A DNA stretch of 64,000 bases, taken from positions 310,001-374,000 of the forward strand of contig NZ_JACIGJ010000002.1 in assembly GCF_014197855.1 (NCBI RefSeq). The letters run 5' to 3'. Numbering within the stretch: the stretch's first letter is position 1; each line of letters opens with the position of its first letter. Of the stretch, positions 1 to 9,144 are shown in pieces. Under the pieces are notes generated by a model. The model had not been told where the DNA came from and ran no database searches. It saw only the letters and a list, made by a program, of their open reading frames with translations. The stretch comes from Roseospira marina (lineage in GTDB: Bacteria > Pseudomonadota > Alphaproteobacteria > Rhodospirillales > Rhodospirillaceae). Made by a program: the position numbers and the translations under genes.

Positions 1-88
1 CGAGGAACCACACCAGCAGGATCAGGAACAGGGTCCCGATCAGTCCAATGAACCAGCCGCTCTTGAGGATGGAGACGATCTTGCTCAC
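1..88 (-). CDS. tssM: Type VI secretion protein TssM (IcmF), N-terminal fragment
   Basis: Reading leftwards from a GTG codon at 88 gives 29 residues before the window edge: a short basic start (MSKIVSILKSG) and then one hydrophobic helix (WFIGLIGTLFLILLVWFL). This matches the first transmembrane segment of TssM/IcmF, the large inner-membrane ATPase-like component that forms the T6SS trans-envelope complex with TssL and TssJ. The call rests mainly on context: it lies directly downstream of tssJ, tssK and tssL on the same strand, where tssM is usually found. A weak GGA lies about 8 bases upstream of the GTG. The rest of the gene (family length over 1,000 residues) is outside the window. Confidence 0.75.
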   Translation of the reverse strand, partial: MSKIVSILKSGWFIGLIGTLFLILLVWFL

Positions 89-196
89 GGTCAGCGTCCG
101 TTCTGAAGGGGGGTCGCCCAAAAGCGCACCTGGTCCAAGGGGGGCGGTGTCTGGGGCGCGGCGCCCAAGGTCAAAGACCCTGCCTGACAGGGGTCA

Positions 197-1753
197 TCAT
201 TGACCCTGCTTGACGAGAATGATGTCGGTGCGCCGGTTGGCCTCGCGCCCATCCGCCGTGCCGTTGTCCGCGATGGGTTCGGTTGCGGCCTTGCCTTCGA
301 CCGTCAGGCGGGACGGATCGTCCAGGTACGGCGCGATCTTGGCCTGCACGGCCTTGGCACGCCCCAGAGACAGGTCGAAGTTGGACGGGAAGCGGACGGT
401 CCGGATGGGGATGGAGTCCGTGTGACCCTCGATCACCACGGTGCCCGGTTCGTCGTTCAACGCCAGCCCGACCCGCCGAATGACCTCGGTAAAGCGGTCG
501 CTGACGGTGTCGGAGCCGGACTCGAACATGCCGGCCGCCCGCAAGCGGACCGTGATCGACTGGGGCCCCTCCAGCACGGACACCAACCCCTCGTCGATTT
601 CGGGCTGCAGGAAGCCGGTCACGCGCTCGGCCTGCGTCACCACGTTCTCCGGCGGCGGCGGAGGGGGCGGTGGCGGCGGCGCCTCGTACTCGATGACGAT
701 GGCCCCTTGCGGCGGCAAGCCGGCGTAGGCGGCGTACAGGTCATCGCTGTCCGCATTGAGCCACCACGCAAAGCCAAGGTACAGCAGCACCAGAAGCGCG
801 GCCGTGGCGCTGGCGATCACCCACACCGGCAGCAGCGCCGAAATCGGACGGTGCCCGGCCTCGACCCCCCGCCAGTGCGGCGACAGATCCTCGGGCAGGT
901 CGCCGCGGATATCCGCGAGCAGCCGATACAGGCCGTCGCGGGTGCGGCGATGTTCGCTCCGCCCCCGGTCCAGCACGCGCATCTCGCCCTCGAACCCGAT
1001 CGAGAGGCACAGGTAGATCAACTCCAGCACCCGACCATTCCGGCCGGGGTTATCGCTCATGCGCTTGAGCAGGTTGAAAAACCGTTTACCACCATAGGCT
1101 TCGCCGTGAAAATTCACGGTCATGCCCTCGCGCGCCCAGATCGAGCCCGAGCCCCACGGCGTGTTCAGGACCACGTCGTCCATGGTGGCGGACAGGACGT
1201 AATGGGCCGTGCGGTGCTGGTCCTCCGGCACGTCGGTTTTTTTCAGACGCCGATTGAAGCCCTCGAACTCGTCCATGACGCGGTCGCGCAGGGCCTCGGG
1301 ATCGCGGTGCGTCCCGCCCAGGCGAAGGCGCGCGATCAGGCTGAGCAGCGGCGCGGCCGCCGCCACGATCGGGTTGTGCTTCGACCGTTCGGCCAGCGCG
1401 GCCGCGATGTCACCGACCGGGGCATCGGCGCCGCCCCCCCCGCCGTTGCCGCCCCCTTGAGAGGAACGCCGCGCCTCCCTTTCCTCCCGAGGCATGCCCC
1501 GCCCGCGCGACGGCGTGGGACGCTCATCCCGCGGCGGCGTCGTGGAATAGGCCGCGCCCTCATCGTCGAACGGAGAGGCGGCGCGTTGCGGCGGCGGTCG
1601 TGTCGACGAGCGGCCGCCCGGCGGCACCGTCTGCCCCCGATTGCCCGCGGCACCGCCGTTCCCGCCCCCGCGACGGCCCGGCGTGGGACGGATCACGGTG
1701 CGGTCGATATCACCCGGCTCGCTGAACGGGTCCAGGTTGTCGTCGTCGGCCAT
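197..1753 (-). CDS. tssL: Type VI secretion protein TssL with C-terminal OmpA/MotB domain
   Basis: Inner-membrane TssL (DotU/ImpK) of 518 residues. The first 120 or so residues are low-complexity, rich in Gly, Pro and Arg. A DotU-type cytoplasmic domain follows (ALAERSKHNPIVAAAAPLLS to the IGFEGEMRV region). A single transmembrane helix near residue 325 (LLPVWVIASATAALLVLLYL) leads to a run of ten prolines, then an OmpA-like peptidoglycan-binding domain (VVIEGHTDSIPI, SLGRAKAV, NRRTDIIL). This makes it an evolved TssL that anchors the TssJLM complex to the cell wall without a separate TagL. The start at 1753 was preferred over an in-frame start at 1795 because AAGGAA lies about 10 bases upstream. 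It lies 121 bases after tssK. Confidence 0.93.
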   Translation of the reverse strand: MADDDNLDPFSEPGDIDRTVIRPTPGRRGGGNGGAAGNRGQTVPPGGRSSTRPPPQRAASPFDDEGAAYSTTPPRDERPTPSRGRGMPREEREARRSSQGGGNGGGGGADAPVGDIAAALAERSKHNPIVAAAAPLLSLIARLRLGGTHRDPEALRDRVMDEFEGFNRRLKKTDVPEDQHRTAHYVLSATMDDVVLNTPWGSGSIWAREGMTVNFHGEAYGGKRFFNLLKRMSDNPGRNGRVLELIYLCLSIGFEGEMRVLDRGRSEHRRTRDGLYRLLADIRGDLPEDLSPHWRGVEAGHRPISALLPVWVIASATAALLVLLYLGFAWWLNADSDDLYAAYAGLPPQGAIVIEYEAPPPPPPPPPPENVVTQAERVTGFLQPEIDEGLVSVLEGPQSITVRLRAAGMFESGSDTVSDRFTEVIRRVGLALNDEPGTVVIEGHTDSIPIRTVRFPSNFDLSLGRAKAVQAKIAPYLDDPSRLTVEGKAATEPIADNGTADGREANRRTDIILVKQGQ

Positions 1754-1873
1754 TGCTGTCCGTTCCTTCCCTTCGCCCGCCGGGCCGGTCCCCACCTCGG
1801 CCGCACCAATCCTTGGCCCAAAAGCCTTTCGCTCGATCGTCCCACGCCCGCCGGTCGGAGCCTGGACCGGCCC

Positions 1874-3208
1874 TTATTGCCGGATCGCCCACAACTCCAT
1901 GTCGATGCCGGGGAAATCGCCACCGACATGAATCCCGATGCCGCCTGACGTGGCGAGACGGCGCCAGAACTCCCCGCTCTTGTCGAGTTCAAAATAGACG
2001 TAGTCGGCGTGATACGGAATCTGTCGGGGCGCCACCGCCAACGGCCGCGCGTCCACCCCAGGCAGCGCCGAGTTCACAAGCTGGCGGATATCCTCCACCG
2101 GACCGATCTTGACCTGATGGGGGAAGTGCCGCCGCAGCACCTCGGTCGACACGTCGGCGCGCGCGGCCAGAACAAAGACCGCCTGATTGAGAAGGCTGCG
2201 ATCGCTGATCGGCGACACCATGACGCCCGACTTGGTCGCCCGCAGTTCGAGCTGGATCGCGGTCTGCTCCAGCACCGCGCTGAGCGACAGGCGCAAATCC
2301 GCGATCACCGGCGCGAACGAGCCCTCCAGATCCTCGTGCTTGTAGGGCGGGAAGCGTGCCGGCCGCCGCGATTGGGCGGCAAAGGTGGCCAGCTCCCCGG
2401 CCATTTCCAGGCACAGGGCATAGAACCGCTCGGGATGCACATCGCCGCCGGTTCCCCAATGCGCCAACACCGGCTCATACCGGTTCGTGGCCTGCAACAG
2501 CAGGAAATCGGCGATCTCCGCCACGCCCTTAGTGCCCGACTGCCCCAAGCGCGCCGCCAGGGCCTCGCCCCGGTGATGCAGCAGGCCCTGCAATTCGGTC
2601 AGGAAGGCGAACAGGGGCCGCGCGGCCCGGCACACCAGCGCGGGCGGAATGTAGGCCGGGTCAAGCTTCACACGGCCGTTGGCGTCCACTTCGACGATGC
2701 GAGCCACCCCCAGGCAGGCATAGCCGGCGCGGTCCTCGCCCTCGATGCGGTAGCGCAGACGCTGGCGCGCGACCTGCACGTCGGCCGTCACATCGGACCC
2801 GGCGATGGTGTCGAGCGCCTCGTAATCCGCCGCCATATAGCGCGCCGTGGCCTCGCCCCGGCTGTCCATGGCGACTTCCGACAGGCCCGGCCGCCGCAAC
2901 GGCAGAGTCAGGAAGACTTCGGCGCCGCGCGCGCGCTCCGTCACCTCCAGCGGTGGAGGGGCGTCCGTCTCCTCGGGAATGGAAAACGGTGTGCCGTCCG
3001 GCAGAACGCCCCGGCATTCGGTCACCGCGAAGCGCCCGGTTTCCAGAAGCTCGGCATCGACGGACAGCGCCGTCACCCCCCAGGGGTGCGGCGTCATGTC
3101 CATGGTGCGGTCGTGGATCAGGCTTTCGAGGGCCCGGTCGGCCTGCTGGAAGTGCTGGGCCCGGAGAAACATACCCTCGGACCAGACCACCCTGTTACGC
3201 CATCCCAT
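1874..3208 (-). CDS. tssK: Type VI secretion baseplate protein TssK
   Basis: Protein of 444 residues, the usual TssK (ImpJ/VasE) length. It opens with the hallmark N-terminus (VVWSEGMFLRAQHFQQADR), the shoulder domain that binds the baseplate wedge. The C-terminal part carries the family-typical KIGPVEDIRQLVNSALPGV and a closing region that ends in GIHVGGDFPGIDMELWAI. TssK trimers link the TssEFG baseplate to the TssJLM membrane complex. The ATG is preceded by a purine-rich GGGGGCGGGA. It sits between tssJ and tssL in the same orientation, so co-transcription is expected. Confidence 0.96.
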   Translation of the reverse strand: MGWRNRVVWSEGMFLRAQHFQQADRALESLIHDRTMDMTPHPWGVTALSVDAELLETGRFAVTECRGVLPDGTPFSIPEETDAPPPLEVTERARGAEVFLTLPLRRPGLSEVAMDSRGEATARYMAADYEALDTIAGSDVTADVQVARQRLRYRIEGEDRAGYACLGVARIVEVDANGRVKLDPAYIPPALVCRAARPLFAFLTELQGLLHHRGEALAARLGQSGTKGVAEIADFLLLQATNRYEPVLAHWGTGGDVHPERFYALCLEMAGELATFAAQSRRPARFPPYKHEDLEGSFAPVIADLRLSLSAVLEQTAIQLELRATKSGVMVSPISDRSLLNQAVFVLAARADVSTEVLRRHFPHQVKIGPVEDIRQLVNSALPGVDARPLAVAPRQIPYHADYVYFELDKSGEFWRRLATSGGIGIHVGGDFPGIDMELWAIRQ

Positions 3209-3274
3209 TCCCGCCCCCGATCCATCGCCCTGCCGCCACGAACATCCCCTTGCCGCCGCGCTTGAAGTTTTGCC

Positions 3275-3817
3275 TTAACGCGCCGCCAGGGCCGAGGTCG
3301 GCGCCGTCTGTCGTTCAGACATCGCCGTCGGCACCGCCGCGCCAAGAGACACGCCCCCCTGCACCAGAGTGACCCCGACCCCGGAGCGGGCGTTCGGGGG
3401 CACGGCCGTCACCGCGCGCCACACTACGCCGTCAAGAGACCGATAGGCGGTGACGATGCCGACGTGGGACACCCCGGGATCCACACGCCGCATCAGGCTC
3501 TGCTGACTCGAGGGGCGCACCGTCATCACCTCGTGCGACGCCAGTTCCGCGCCGAGGGTGGCCGACGGATCGCCGGTCAGGTCGAAGAAATCCGCGCTCT
3601 CGAAGTCCGTCGCGCCCCGCAGCCAGTAGATGTGAACCTGGGCTGGGGACGGCCGACCCGTCGGGTCGGGATTGATGGTATCGTCCGCCGAAATCGCCAG
3701 CACCACCTCCGTCGGCGGCGGGGGTGGCGGGGCCGACGCGCAGGCCGACAGCGCGGTGAAGAGTGCGGAGGCCAAAGCAACCGTCACAGCACGGCGCGTG
3801 CGGGCGGTGGACAGCAT
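3275..3817 (-). CDS. tssJ: Type VI secretion lipoprotein TssJ
   Basis: Outer-membrane lipoprotein of 180 residues. A basic N-terminus (MLSTARTRRA) and hydrophobic stretch end in a lipobox, LSAC, near residue 26. A proline-rich linker and the transthyretin-like TssJ fold follow, recognisable from the NPDPTGRPSPAQVHIYWLRG segment and the loop around DFFDLTGDP. TssJ tethers TssM to the outer membrane. The ATG at 3817 is chosen because GGAG lies 7 bases upstream. A TTG at 3835 in the same frame would lengthen the protein by 6 residues but has no better signal. It lies between the FHA gene and tssK. Confidence 0.92.
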   Translation of the reverse strand: MLSTARTRRAVTVALASALFTALSACASAPPPPPPTEVVLAISADDTINPDPTGRPSPAQVHIYWLRGATDFESADFFDLTGDPSATLGAELASHEVMTVRPSSQQSLMRRVDPGVSHVGIVTAYRSLDGVVWRAVTAVPPNARSGVGVTLVQGGVSLGAAVPTAMSERQTAPTSALAAR

Positions 3818-3890
3818 GACGTATCTCCAAGCCAAGGGAACGGACCGGCCAGGGCCACTCTCAAAACTCTACACGAAACGCTCCGGGGCG

Positions 3891-5543
3891 CTACAGGTCT
3901 TTGACCAGCTTTTCATAGGCCTTCCGGAATTCGCGATTGAACCGACTGTCGAAATCCTCGGCCGCTTCATCCGCGAGGTCGCGATAGTGAGCCTCGTACA
4001 GCTCCCACAGCCGCGCCCGGCGACCGCCCGACAGAAGCCCGCCGATACCGGAGCGGCCCTCCAGCTTGCCCTCCAGCGCCGCCGGATCAAAGGCCGACAG
4101 GACCGCGCGGATCGCGGCGCTCGACCCCGCCATGGTCGCGATCTCGTGGCCGCGCAGGTCGCGAAACGCCTCCTCGGCGGCGGCGCGCCCATCCATGTAC
4201 GCCCCGGCCGGCGGTGATAGCAAACGCTCCAGCGCCTCCTGCGCGCTGACCGAAAACTTGAGCGCGTTGTTTCCCCGCGCCCGGATCATCGTCTGTTCAG
4301 CCCGCATTTCGCTCTTCAAGGTCGCGCGCGCCGCCAGCAGGTCCCGCACGCCATCGGTCATGACGGCCAGCAAGGCGCCCGCCGTTTCCATCAGGACTTC
4401 GGGCGCCTGCCCGCCCGGCCGACCGGCCAGACCAGCCCCGCGCAGGAAGGCCGCAACCAGCGCCTCGGCATCCCCCGCACTCGCTCTCCCCGATCGGGGC
4501 GCGGACGCAGACGAGGGGGGAGCGGACGAGGGGGACGGCGCTGGAGTTGGGGCGGACGGGGCCTCCCGTTGCGCCCGCCGCGGCGGCCCGGCGGGCGTCG
4601 CCTCGCCGTCGTCCCCGAAGGGATCGTCCTTCGTATCCGGCCCCGGTTCGGGCGTCCGCCGGCCGGGCTCCCGAGCCGAGCGCCGCAGCTCCGCGTCCAA
4701 GGGCTCGTCGCCCAACAGCGTATCCAGGTCGTCGGGCGTGCCGACCGGTGTGGGTGGCGTGGGCGGCGGCGCGGACTCCGAGGTCTGCGACTCGCGCCCG
4801 CTTTGGCCGCCCGAGCCCCCGTTACCCTGCAACGGCGCATCGCCGAGCAGCGCCTCCAGTTCGTCGTCCCAGTCTTCGCTCAGGGTCTGTGGCCGCCGCT
4901 GATGCGACACCCGCTGGATGGGCATACTGTCGCGCTCGGACGGAATATGGTCCGACGGCGTGGCGGGCGGACGCGGTTTCGCCGCCGGCCGGATCGGATC
5001 GTTGTTCCAATCTGAAAGGTCGTCGTCGAACGGGGACAGGCCGCCCAGCGCGCCGGCGCCGCTGCCGCCAGCCCCGCCCCAGCGACCGCCATCCGCATCG
5101 TCATCCAGACCCGACGGCTCCGGCTGGCTGCCCGCGCCATAGTACGTCTTGTCTTCAAATTCCGGCCACGGCGCCGCGTTGCGCTGGTAATCCACGACAT
5201 CGTCGCGGGCCACATCGTCTTCGATCGCCACGCGCAGCTCGTAGTCGCCCAGGCGCAGCACATCGCCCTGATGCAGCACCATGGTGTCGCCACGCCCCAC
5301 CGGACGATCCGCGCCGTTTATGTACACCCCGTTCGTGCTGGTATCGGTCACCACGAAGGCATCGCCGGTGTAGGCGATCTCGCAATGCTGCTTGGACAGG
5401 TGACGCTCCGGATCAGCCAGAATCCAGTCGTTGTCGGGACCGCGCCCGATGGTCAGGGCGCCCGTGTCCAGCACGCGCGTATCGCCGCGCGGGGACCCGC
5501 CGGTCGGTGCGGTTACAAGAACAAGGGACAGCGTCGCGGCCAT
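3891..5543 (-). CDS. tagH: FHA-domain protein of the type VI secretion system (TagH/Fha/ImpI family)
   Basis: Protein of 550 residues in three parts. Residues 1 to about 105 form a forkhead-associated domain with the phosphothreonine-binding signature (IGRGPDNDW, HLSKQHCEI, DTSTNGVYING). A middle of about 250 residues is rich in Pro, Asp, Gly and Ser and probably disordered. The last 190 or so residues match the TagH/ImpI C-terminal domain (AFLRGAGLAG through FNREFRKAYEKLVKDL). Such proteins mediate post-translational control of T6SS assembly downstream of a Ser/Thr kinase-phosphatase pair. No kinase or phosphatase of that pair is seen in the cluster here. The start at 5543 has GGAG 6 bases upstream; an ATG at 5567 has a poorer site. 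Confidence 0.9.
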   Translation of the reverse strand: MAATLSLVLVTAPTGGSPRGDTRVLDTGALTIGRGPDNDWILADPERHLSKQHCEIAYTGDAFVVTDTSTNGVYINGADRPVGRGDTMVLHQGDVLRLGDYELRVAIEDDVARDDVVDYQRNAAPWPEFEDKTYYGAGSQPEPSGLDDDADGGRWGGAGGSGAGALGGLSPFDDDLSDWNNDPIRPAAKPRPPATPSDHIPSERDSMPIQRVSHQRRPQTLSEDWDDELEALLGDAPLQGNGGSGGQSGRESQTSESAPPPTPPTPVGTPDDLDTLLGDEPLDAELRRSAREPGRRTPEPGPDTKDDPFGDDGEATPAGPPRRAQREAPSAPTPAPSPSSAPPSSASAPRSGRASAGDAEALVAAFLRGAGLAGRPGGQAPEVLMETAGALLAVMTDGVRDLLAARATLKSEMRAEQTMIRARGNNALKFSVSAQEALERLLSPPAGAYMDGRAAAEEAFRDLRGHEIATMAGSSAAIRAVLSAFDPAALEGKLEGRSGIGGLLSGGRRARLWELYEAHYRDLADEAAEDFDSRFNREFRKAYEKLVKDL

Positions 5544-5600
5544 ACGTGCTCCGTCACATCCGTGCATCGTTCCGTGGGGACATCGGAGACGGCTACGGCA

Positions 5601-6251
5601 TCACGGCTTAGCGCCGGGTGCGCTGCCCTCCATCGCTCCGGTTCCCCCCTCGGCGATATTGCGCCCCTGGGCGAGGAAACGCCGAAACCGGTCCGGCGCG
5701 CCGGCCGGGTCCCGCGTGACCGCAGCGAGGACAATCGCGTTCGCGACCGTGCGCGCGGTCAGGCTTTCCTCGGGCGGAACGGCGGGCACCGTATCCGCCG
5801 CCTCCGGCGGAACAAGACTGCCGCCACTCCAGGCTGCCGCAAGTGCGGTCAAGGCCGCCGGACTGTGCGGCCGGGTCGCATCCACCGCACGATAGCAGGC
5901 TTGGCGCCGTTCCTCGACTGGCTTATAGACCCACGCTTCCGCCGCCTCCAGGCAGGCAAGCACGGCAGGCGGCGTCTCCTCATCCAGATCGAAACGCGAG
6001 GCCAGGCAGGCCCACCATACGGCCTCGCGCTTGGGCAGCGCGAACGCCAGCAGCGTGACCGCCTCCGCGAACCGATCCGCCCCGGCCAACCGCTCGATCG
6101 CCGCCTGCGGCGCCTCCGCCGGAGACACACCCTCCGGCAGCTTCGGACGGTCCCCATCCCATGGCAGCCCCAGATCGGCGACCCGCTCGACCCGGACCTT
6201 TGTCCATCGGCCGGTAACAACGGCCCCGTCACCCGTCTCCACGACCGACAT
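5601..6251 (-). CDS. T6SS-cluster protein resembling DUF6931
   Basis: Protein of 216 residues with no signal peptide or membrane helix, so probably cytoplasmic. The body is alanine-rich and helical, with a recognisable stretch (RFAEAVTLLAFALPKREAVWWACLA) that I associate from memory with DUF6931, a family of unknown function found with alphaproteobacterial T6SS genes. That family name is not verified. It lies between vgrG and the FHA gene, a position often held by effector-loading adaptors, but nothing here matches DUF4123, DUF1795 or DUF2169 adaptors. The ATG at 6251 follows a GGGGGAA. The frame stays open to a TTG at 6368 beside the vgrG stop, so the N-terminus is uncertain. Confidence 0.7.
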   Translation of the reverse strand: MSVVETGDGAVVTGRWTKVRVERVADLGLPWDGDRPKLPEGVSPAEAPQAAIERLAGADRFAEAVTLLAFALPKREAVWWACLASRFDLDEETPPAVLACLEAAEAWVYKPVEERRQACYRAVDATRPHSPAALTALAAAWSGGSLVPPEAADTVPAVPPEESLTARTVANAIVLAAVTRDPAGAPDRFRRFLAQGRNIAEGGTGAMEGSAPGAKP

Positions 6252-6372
6252 GGCTTCCCCCGCGTGGTTCTCGAAACGATCCCAAGCGATCTGGACCAGA
6301 TCGCCACGACGATTTGCGTCCCCATCAAAAGACGAAAGCGTGTTTCGCGACCCTGATGTCCCGCGCAACCCT

Positions 6373-8250
6373 CTAATTGATCATCACAATACCGCCGGTC
6401 AACGTCAGCGTGCCGTCGCCATTGACCGTGGTCATCGGCGCCGTGACATCGACTGACGCCGTGCCCTCGACCATAATGCGCATCGAACTCAAGGTGATGC
6501 TCGACTGATCAAGTTTAATGTACGTCTGCCCCACTCGAAGTTCGATCGACGTCATCGCCTCGTGTTCAGACTTGCCGAGCTTCACATGGGTCCGGTGATC
6601 TCCCTGGCTGATCTCGACATATTCATCGCCGGTCTCGACGGTTTCGGTCCGGTTGCGGTGAATGGTAAGGCTCTGGTCGTTGCCGACATTCAGGGTGTCG
6701 TCGTTTTCCACCACCCGGTCCATGTTCTTCTCGGCATGAACATAGACCTGCTCGTCGCCTTTTTTGTCTTCGAAGCGAAGTTCGTTGTAATTCTCCGGCC
6801 CGCCATTCATCGAGCTGCGGGTCTTGATACCGCTTTGCGTCTTGTTGCCCGGTAGGCTGTAAGGCACAGCATTCTCGGCGTTGTACACATACCCCGTGAT
6901 GATGGGTCGGTCCGCGTCGCCTTCGAAGAAGTCGACAATCACTTCCATACCGATACGCGGAATGAAGATGCCGCCCCAGCGGTTTCCAGCCCAGGGTTGG
7001 GACACACGGACCCAGCACGAACTCTTCTCGTTCTTCGTTCCCTCGCGGTCCCAATGGAATTGGATCTTCACCCGGCCATACTCATCCGTGTAAATCTCCT
7101 CACCGGAGGGACCGACGACCACCGCTGTTTGCGGCCCCGCGATGACGGGCTTGTGCGTCGGCCGATCCGGCCGGTACACAACGTCAGACGGGATACACAG
7201 GAACGTGTTTTCATATTCCGGTGGATCGGCCTGGCCGGAGATTTGGGTATAATCCCGCGCCCGGTGGATGACGCGCGTCAGCGCATAGGCCCCCTGTTCC
7301 GACGGGACCTCGTGCTCGCTTAAGGTGAACTTCGCGCCCGCGTAGAATCCAGGGCAGAAGCTGTCGCCCTCGACGAGAGAAAAATCGCGCTCCGACAATT
7401 CCATCCGCTTGCGCGTCAGGTCGTCTCCCCGCGCCTTGTCGTAGTACCGGCTGGGGTAGTCGTAGACCTCCCAGTTGGTCATGCCGGGAACGGTCTTGAT
7501 GGTCGTGGTGGTCGTTGTCAGATCGGTCGAGGGTTTCTGAAAATCGTAGTCGCGTTGCGTCCACTTACCCGAGATGAAGCTTTGCACGGGTTCCCAGCGG
7601 CTGATGATATCCACCAACGTTTTCTGGGCGCGGAACGGAACGGCGTTGTCGAAGGTCTCCCCATAGCCGCCGGTACTGTCGGCGATGTGCATCGTATTCT
7701 TTTGCTCTTCATGCTCAAAATAATAGTAAAGCCCCTCTTCCGCCATCAAACGGGTCACGAAATCGTAGTCCGTCTCCCTGTACTGAACACAATATTTTCG
7801 CACCGGCGGCTGCGTCTTAACACCACCGAAGTCAAAATCCGCAAACCCATGATCTGAGAAAACCGATGTAATGATCTCGATCGCCGTCTTGTCCTGAAAG
7901 ACACGGCTGTCGCTGCTCAGGGTCAAAAACCAGAGCCAGGGCCGGATCTCGCAGGTGTAGTAGCGGTAAGTGCGGGAAAACATGGGACCGGCGCCGAACC
8001 GGGTGACCAAACCGGAAAAATAGCGCGGCGTTTCCAAACGGGGCCGCTGCAGGATGCCCGTGACGCGCTTGCCGACGATATCCTTCGCGGCGATTTCGGT
8101 GTGTGCCGACAGCATTTCGAACTGAAAGCTGAACAGATCCGAGACGGCTTCCTCGCCATCCAGCCGGGTCAGGATCATGGCATCCTCGCCCAGCGGCGTC
8201 CGAAGTCGCAGGTAACGGTCGCCTTCCTGAATGGTAAAATCGTCACTCAT
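6373..8250 (-). CDS. vgrG: Type VI secretion tip protein VgrG (TssI)
   Basis: Protein of 625 residues that trimerises into the T6SS spike capping the Hcp tube. The first 380 or so residues are the gp27-like base, with the family segments TRLMAEEGLYYYFEHE and GADDLTRKRMELSERDF-like region. A gp5-type OB fold follows (GRVKIQFHWDREG, CWVRVSQPWAGNRWGG, PRIGMEVIVDFFEGD), then the beta-helix needle with the repeated acidic-polar pattern ending at GTLTLTGGIVMIN. There is no C-terminal extension, so it is not an evolved VgrG with a fused effector. The gene looks visibly less GC-rich than its neighbours. It starts 259 bases after hcp. Confidence 0.97.
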   Translation of the reverse strand: MSDDFTIQEGDRYLRLRTPLGEDAMILTRLDGEEAVSDLFSFQFEMLSAHTEIAAKDIVGKRVTGILQRPRLETPRYFSGLVTRFGAGPMFSRTYRYYTCEIRPWLWFLTLSSDSRVFQDKTAIEIITSVFSDHGFADFDFGGVKTQPPVRKYCVQYRETDYDFVTRLMAEEGLYYYFEHEEQKNTMHIADSTGGYGETFDNAVPFRAQKTLVDIISRWEPVQSFISGKWTQRDYDFQKPSTDLTTTTTTIKTVPGMTNWEVYDYPSRYYDKARGDDLTRKRMELSERDFSLVEGDSFCPGFYAGAKFTLSEHEVPSEQGAYALTRVIHRARDYTQISGQADPPEYENTFLCIPSDVVYRPDRPTHKPVIAGPQTAVVVGPSGEEIYTDEYGRVKIQFHWDREGTKNEKSSCWVRVSQPWAGNRWGGIFIPRIGMEVIVDFFEGDADRPIITGYVYNAENAVPYSLPGNKTQSGIKTRSSMNGGPENYNELRFEDKKGDEQVYVHAEKNMDRVVENDDTLNVGNDQSLTIHRNRTETVETGDEYVEISQGDHRTHVKLGKSEHEAMTSIELRVGQTYIKLDQSSITLSSMRIMVEGTASVDVTAPMTTVNGDGTLTLTGGIVMIN

Positions 8251-8509
8251 GGTCTGGTCTGGTCCCGCATCGCGCTGGATGCGCCCCCCTCATGGCCCCG
8301 TCCGCAGCCGGATCCGCCCCTTTTGATCCGCCTTCTGTGATCTGCCCTCTGTATCGTCACCGGCGCGTCCCGTCTCCCCCATCACGCCGTTTCCCCCATC
8401 GAGCCCCCCATGGGGTGGCGCACTCATGGGAGTGGCGAACGAACCGGGCGGAGCGACGCCGCCGACGGACACGCCGCCAACGCCGCCCCGGACCCGATGG
8501 GAACCGGGA

Positions 8510-8983
8510 TCAGCCGCCCTTCGTGGTCGCCAGATCGTACCAAGCGGTCGCCGGGGTCCCCTTGCCCTTTTCATCGTAAGAAATGTGCTTGTATTCCATC
8601 TTGGTGAAGTTGAACGAAACCGACTCCACCGGGCGGTCGCCGCCCGACGACATGCTGTACGCGCTGACGAGCGTGTTGGTGAGCTTGAACTCGGCGTAGG
8701 TGCGGCCGGGTTTGCCGGTGGACACCAGATGGATCAGGCACTCCTTGCCGTCGTGCCCGGTGCAGGCTTCTTGGAACAACGACACGGAGCCGACGTCCAT
8801 CGTCTGGGTCACCGTCACTTCCGAGATCTGCGGCTCGGACGCCTCGCGGTTCTGGGACGAGCCGGTCGGCGTGCTGATGGCACGTCCGACGCCCCACTGC
8901 ACGCTGTCGACATCCAGCCAGTCCTTGTGGTCCTGCTGCGTCGCGTTGCCTTTGATATTGCCGTACTTCACATAAATGGCCAT
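8510..8983 (-). CDS. hcp: Type VI secretion tube protein Hcp (TssD)
   Basis: Protein of 157 residues, the standard Hcp length. The start AIYVKYGNIKGNAT, the central SEVTVTQTMDVGSVSLFQEACTG and the end VSFNFTKMEYKHISYDEKG are classic Hcp elements. Hexameric rings stack to form the inner tube expelled by sheath contraction. GGGAG lies about 8 bases upstream of the ATG. A gap of 161 bases separates it from clpV, and 259 bases follow before vgrG. Hcp is normally needed in large amounts, so its own promoter is likely, but no convincing sigma-54 (GG-N10-GC) or sigma-70 site was picked out. Confidence 0.97.
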   Translation of the reverse strand: MAIYVKYGNIKGNATQQDHKDWLDVDSVQWGVGRAISTPTGSSQNREASEPQISEVTVTQTMDVGSVSLFQEACTGHDGKECLIHLVSTGKPGRTYAEFKLTNTLVSAYSMSSGGDRPVESVSFNFTKMEYKHISYDEKGKGTPATAWYDLATTKGG

Positions 8984-9144
8984 GGCCCAGCTCCCTGATA
9001 AGTTCGACGAGTTGGAGTTGCTAGCGTACGCGTCCTCTCTTTAACATCTCTTCCCGAAGGAGGAACGCCCGCCGCGTCCGGGTTCCGCCCGACCCTGGCG
9101 GTACCCGTTCGGGATTCGCGGCGTGTCCTGAGCGGTGGTCGGCG

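Noticed and set aside
200-1948. Long plus-strand open frame of 582 codons opposite tssL
   Set aside because: It is the antisense shadow of the GC-rich tssL gene, with Arg/Gly/Pro-rich, featureless translation; similar shadows lie opposite tssK, clpV, argS, korA and many others.
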